The position numbers were made by a program, and so were the translations under genes. From the NCBI RefSeq assembly GCF_000518865.1, contig NZ_JAEK01000051.1, forward strand, positions 1 through 35,074: 35,074 bases of DNA. The letters run 5' to 3'. The stretch comes from Bacillus sp. J37. Its GTDB lineage: Bacteria > Bacillota > Bacilli > Bacillales > Bacillaceae. The notes under the pieces were generated by a model, which was not told where the DNA came from, ran no database searches, and saw nothing but the letters and a program-made list of their open reading frames with translations. Of this stretch, positions 32,622 through 35,074 are shown one piece after another (the first letter of the stretch is position 1; the number at the start of each line of letters is the position of its first letter).

Positions 32622-33887
32622 ATGAGCAACGAAACAAAAGTAGTTTTAGAAGAGGAATATGAACATTCAGCTGTCCCGCTATCGGCCAGAAAGAGTGCCT
32701 TGTCTGTGTCCCTTGTATGGATTGGCTTTCCAATGATTATTACCGCCACCGTAACAGGTGCTGCTATTGTAACTGCATTAGGATTTTGGCAAGGAATGCT
32801 TGCTATTCTGCTAGGAAACCTTATCCTATTCGGTTATGTAGGAACACTTGGAGTCCTTTCGACTAAAAAAGGTTATAATTTTTCCTTGCAGTCCGCAATT
32901 ACATTCGGGAAAAATGGTTCAAGAATTGTGTCTGGGCTACTATCTACGTTAGTTATCGGATGGTTTGCCGTACAAACAGGGTTAACCGGCTCAAATATGA
33001 GCGATGCCTTTGGCACAAACTTTTATATCATAACACTTATTGCAGGAATCCTGTATATTGCCGTAACACTTCTCGGGGTCAAAGCACTTACTTATATCGG
33101 CGCACTCTCTGCACCATTCTTTTTCATCCTTGGATGCTGGGCTGTAACAGAAGCTGTCTCTACTAGCGGATGGTCTTCCATTGCAAGCTTTTCTGGAAAC
33201 AACTCATTAACACTAGGGATTGCCGTAACAATGGTCGTTGCCCTCTTTATTGATTCCGGATCGATGACTGGTGATTTTAACCGATGGTCTAAGAATGGCA
33301 AGGAATCGTTACTTGCAACATTCACTGCCTTTCCAGTTGCGAATATGATTGCGATGATTTTCGGGGGATTAATTGCTGCTTCTGCCAGCCAAAACTCAGA
33401 CTTTTTCTTATACATCGCCTCTAAAGGCGGATTCATTTCCATTTTAGCTATTGTCTTGTTGTTCTTAAATTTAGGAAGTGTTTGCTCACATTGCCTATAC
33501 AATGGAGCTGTAGGTTGGTCAAGTTTGTTAGGGAAAAAGATGCGACCTGTTGCCATTGTTCTTGGAATCTTAGGTACAATCCTAGCCATTTCCGGTGCAT
33601 GGAACCATTTTATCACTTGGTTGAACTTGCTCGGGATTATCGTCCCTCCAATCGGTGCTGTCATTATTGCTGATCAATTCTTCCTTCGTAAACATGCAGA
33701 TATCTCTGAATCAATCCGATATAAAGCCTTTGCCGCATGGGGAATTGGTGCACTTGCCGGATTACTAACAGAGTTTTATGCACCATCTTTATCAACAGCG
33801 TTTATCGCGATGATCACCGGTGGTATTAGTTATATGGCTCTTTCCTACAGTGCAAATCGAGCAAGTTCTTTAGAGCAGGCAGGGTAA
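32622..33887 (+). CDS. NCS1-family (cytosine/purine-type) permease
   Basis: A 421-residue polytopic protein with about twelve membrane segments and an NCS1 pattern: YEHSAVPLSARKSALSVSLV at the N-terminus, FPMIITATVTGAAIVTALGF in TM1-2, GWFAVQTGLTGSNM in TM3, and FIDSGSMTGDFNRWSKNGKE (the SGD-x-NRW-like motif near TM6). CodB/cytosine permease relatives take up cytosine, purines, hydantoins or ureides by cation symport. With biuH and atzF beside it, the likely cargo is biuret or a related ureido compound, but the substrate is not readable. SD AGGAGG lies 7 nt before ATG 32622. A terminator follows. Confidence 0.87.
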   Translation: MSNETKVVLEEEYEHSAVPLSARKSALSVSLVWIGFPMIITATVTGAAIVTALGFWQGMLAILLGNLILFGYVGTLGVLSTKKGYNFSLQSAITFGKNGSRIVSGLLSTLVIGWFAVQTGLTGSNMSDAFGTNFYIITLIAGILYIAVTLLGVKALTYIGALSAPFFFILGCWAVTEAVSTSGWSSIASFSGNNSLTLGIAVTMVVALFIDSGSMTGDFNRWSKNGKESLLATFTAFPVANMIAMIFGGLIAASASQNSDFFLYIASKGGFISILAIVLLFLNLGSVCSHCLYNGAVGWSSLLGKKMRPVAIVLGILGTILAISGAWNHFITWLNLLGIIVPPIGAVIIADQFFLRKHADISESIRYKAFAAWGIGALAGLLTEFYAPSLSTAFIAMITGGISYMALSYSANRASSLEQAG

Positions 33888-33904
33888 TGGCACATCGTTC
33901 GCTA

Positions 33905-33945
33905 AGCAACCAAAGTCCAAAAGATCCTTTGGTTGTTTTTTATTT
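33905..33945 (+). terminator. intrinsic terminator of the gntR-biuH-permease operon
   Basis: AACCAAAG and CTTTGGTT pair around about 12 nt and are followed by GTTTTTTATTT, about 20 bp past the permease stop. Confidence 0.8.
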
Positions 33946-34103
33946 ATTAAAGTCTAATTTCAATTGTTTGTATAATATATAAAAATTGAAGGGTAATCAA
34001 CGTTCATTCTGAAAGTTTAATTGATCCTCTGATTAGGAGTAGTTCATGATTTAGCCAATTTGAAGAAATACTACTTCATTGGGGTGATCAACATCATTTT
34101 TAG

Positions 34104-34220
34104 TTAGATAAGTAACCACCTTAAAATTCCATCAATTACCTCAGTGGCAATGATTATTAACATAGCAAATAAAACGATTAAAATAGTATGAATACTATAG
34201 TCATATTTATTAGTGCTCAT
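34104..34220 (-). CDS. small single-pass membrane protein (38 aa)
   Basis: ATG 34220 follows AAGGGGTGTGAAA, a good ribosome site. The frame encodes 38 residues: a polar start (MSTNKYDYSIH), one hydrophobic helix (TILIVLFAMLIIIATEVI) and a short tail ending LRWLLI. It stops at TAA 34106-34104. It is the only well-formed ORF in about 1 kb of otherwise empty DNA. Size and topology fit small regulatory membrane proteins, type I toxins or sporulation peptides, but no family is recognised. Confidence 0.5.
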   Translation of the reverse strand: MSTNKYDYSIHTILIVLFAMLIIIATEVIDGILRWLLI

Positions 34221-34540
34221 TTTCACACCCCTTAAATTAAATTTAAAATGTTAAAACCTCTTATTTCTTTCATTTTTATATCACATGCAGAAATAATAAT
34301 AATTGAAACTGGCAAACTACCAGCTTTGTCTTTAAAGAAAAATTAGTTTAATAGGAAAGAATGATAACAACTGCAGAGGAACATTAGGGTGGATAACTGA
34401 TCCAAAATTAAAGAGTAACTAGATGGAGAGAAATGAGAACCTTAATTATATCGAGCAAAAAAAAGAAATAATTCACTAAAGCCTTATTTCAACTTAACCC
34501 CTAAACACCATCCTTTCCTTATGAATGATGGGAATATAAT
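34221..34540. other. non-coding stretch without a recognised feature
   Basis: AT-rich DNA between the 38-aa ORF and the structured segment. I see no ORF with a convincing ribosome site, only a short CTGG/CCAG hairpin near 34308-34324. It is probably intergenic or decayed sequence beside the right-hand insertion sequence. Confidence 0.5.
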
Positions 34541-34642
34541 GAAAAAGGAGAAGTGCGCTAACACTTCTCCCTGCAACCTCTACCCTTAGAGTGGTGGTTG
34601 CCAAAATAGATTACCTCCTTTGAAAATCGCCATTTTGCTTCC
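34541..34642 (-). ncRNA. structured segment: strong ribosome site, two hairpins and terminator; possible decayed small-ORF transcript
   Basis: On the minus strand AAAGGAGG (near 34623) precedes a TTG (near 34607) that opens a 36-codon frame (MATTTLRVEVAGRS...). The same DNA folds as GCAACC...GGTTGC with an inner CTCTA/TAGAG stem, then GGAGAAGTG-TTAGCG-CACTTCTCC (34547-34570) followed by TTTTTC, an intrinsic terminator. The overlap of frame and hairpins argues for an RNA structure more than a protein. The layout recalls the 3' part of Bacillus small-toxin (type I) transcripts with the toxin ORF lost; that is from memory and unconfirmed. Confidence 0.35.
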
Positions 34643-34907
34643 TACAGCGTCGGGTGGTTTGGTTTTCTTGTTATCTAATATATTCTTTCGAAAGAAATAG
34701 GCACCTATTACACGCACAATCCCCTTCAAAACTTATTTTAGAAACTCAAGAAATGTTCCGGAAAAAAGAATAACAACCAACTACCCTTACAACATTTAGT
34801 TGCGTCTCTATTCTAGGCGTTACACTCCGGTATTCCCCTAACAATCTTCGACAAATTCTGAGTTGAGTCATGATCATCTCTTCTATTAAGAAACTGGACC
34901 AGTGAAC

Positions 34908-34932
34908 TGAACTGAACCCAAAAAGTTAGACA
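34908..34932. mobile_element. right end (inverted repeat) of an IS3-family element
   Basis: TGAACTGAACCCAAAAAGTT AGACA, next to the transposase 3' end, matches the usual IS3/IS150-group terminal sequence (TGAACTG..CCC..AAAGTTAGACA). A TGAAC triplication (34903-34917) makes the exact end uncertain by about 5 bp. The rest of the element lies beyond the window. Confidence 0.65.
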
Positions 34933-34939
34933 TAAGTTA

Positions 34940-35074
34940 TCAAGCGACTTTTTGAGTATGAGTTCGGTAATTAACCGGACTCATACCATCTAATTTCTCC
35001 TTAATCCTCTTGTGATTGTAATAATAAATATATTTCTCTAATTCTAGTTTGAAATGCTCCATACTCTCAAAATC
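34940..35074 (-). CDS. IS3-family (IS150-like) OrfB transposase, 3' part only
   Basis: Forty-four codons read in from the window edge: [20 protein letters not shown], then [17 protein letters not shown] and TGA. This is the standard C-terminus of IS3-group OrfB integrases (YI-x-YYN-x-KRI-x-x-KL-x-GMSPV-x-YR). The DDE catalytic residues lie outside the window, so intactness is unknown. The terminal inverted repeat follows 8 bp past the stop. Confidence 0.85.
   Translation of the reverse strand, partial: DFESMEHFKLELEKYIYYYNHKRIKEKLDGMSPVNYRTHTQKVA

Noticed and set aside
33092-33664. 190-aa minus-strand ORF inside the permease gene
   Set aside because: It is a shadow of a GC-richer membrane protein frame; no ribosome site and no recognisable domain.
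1-35074. tRNA or rRNA genes
   Set aside because: No cloverleaf-like sequence or rRNA motif was seen on reading the non-coding stretches.

Overview
The window looks like the chromosome of a low-GC Gram-positive bacterium of the Bacillaceae. Coding DNA is AT-rich, Shine-Dalgarno sequences are strong (AGGAGG type), TTG and GTG starts are frequent, and the gene families (YvbJ/TcaA-like zinc-ribbon proteins, DUF4176, Bacillus-type chemoreceptor) fit. Both edges carry broken insertion sequences: the 5' part of an IS110-family transposase at the left and the 3' part of an IS3-family transposase at the right. The family names come from recognising protein motifs by eye; no search was run.

Layout: 1-345, IS110 fragment next to a truncated REP-like repeat. 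426-1706, O-antigen ligase/polymerase-like membrane protein (-). 2009-3963, a two-gene unit (+): polytopic membrane protein plus a membrane-fusion/adaptor protein with no ABC partner in view. 4090-8028, a three-gene zinc-ribbon operon (-) in which every gene starts with TTG. 8029-9091, mostly decayed DNA. 9092-14254, a four-carbon sugar-acid (D-threonate/D-erythronate type) module: PrpR_N-type regulator, KdgT-type permease, DUF1537 kinase and PdxA2 dehydrogenase, with a readable promoter, operator and catabolite-repression site. 14531-16563, a pRiA4b ORF-3 family protein and a HTH_36 protein. 16789-22962 (-), a compact operon of a DUF4176 protein, a helical protein, an alpha/beta-hydrolase with a helical N-terminus, and three paralogous lipoproteins. 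I read it as a candidate type VII secretion (Esx/LXG-like) lipase toxin with adaptors and an expanded family of surface lipoprotein immunity proteins. 23218-24141, a GRDP-like membrane-anchored protein with a Cys/Ser/Gly tail. 24432-26144, a chemoreceptor. 26376-26690, a truncated phage-type replication protein domain. 26859-33887, a biuret/allophanate nitrogen-salvage cluster: on the minus strand amidase, PxpA-like protein and allophanate hydrolase; on the plus strand FCD-type GntR regulator, biuret amidohydrolase and NCS1 permease. The two arms face away from a control region with two GTGATCAC sites. 33888-34939, non-coding DNA apart from one 38-aa membrane ORF and some structured sequence.

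A repeat family runs through the window: copies of GGGACAGGTTCCTTGTCCC and its inverted partner (AAGGAACCTGTCCCTCTGTCCC), as five paired ~110-150 bp elements and four single ends. Nearly all sit at the 3' ends of genes. Two single ends supply the last codons and stop codon of proteins, and paired copies separate the three lipoprotein paralogues.
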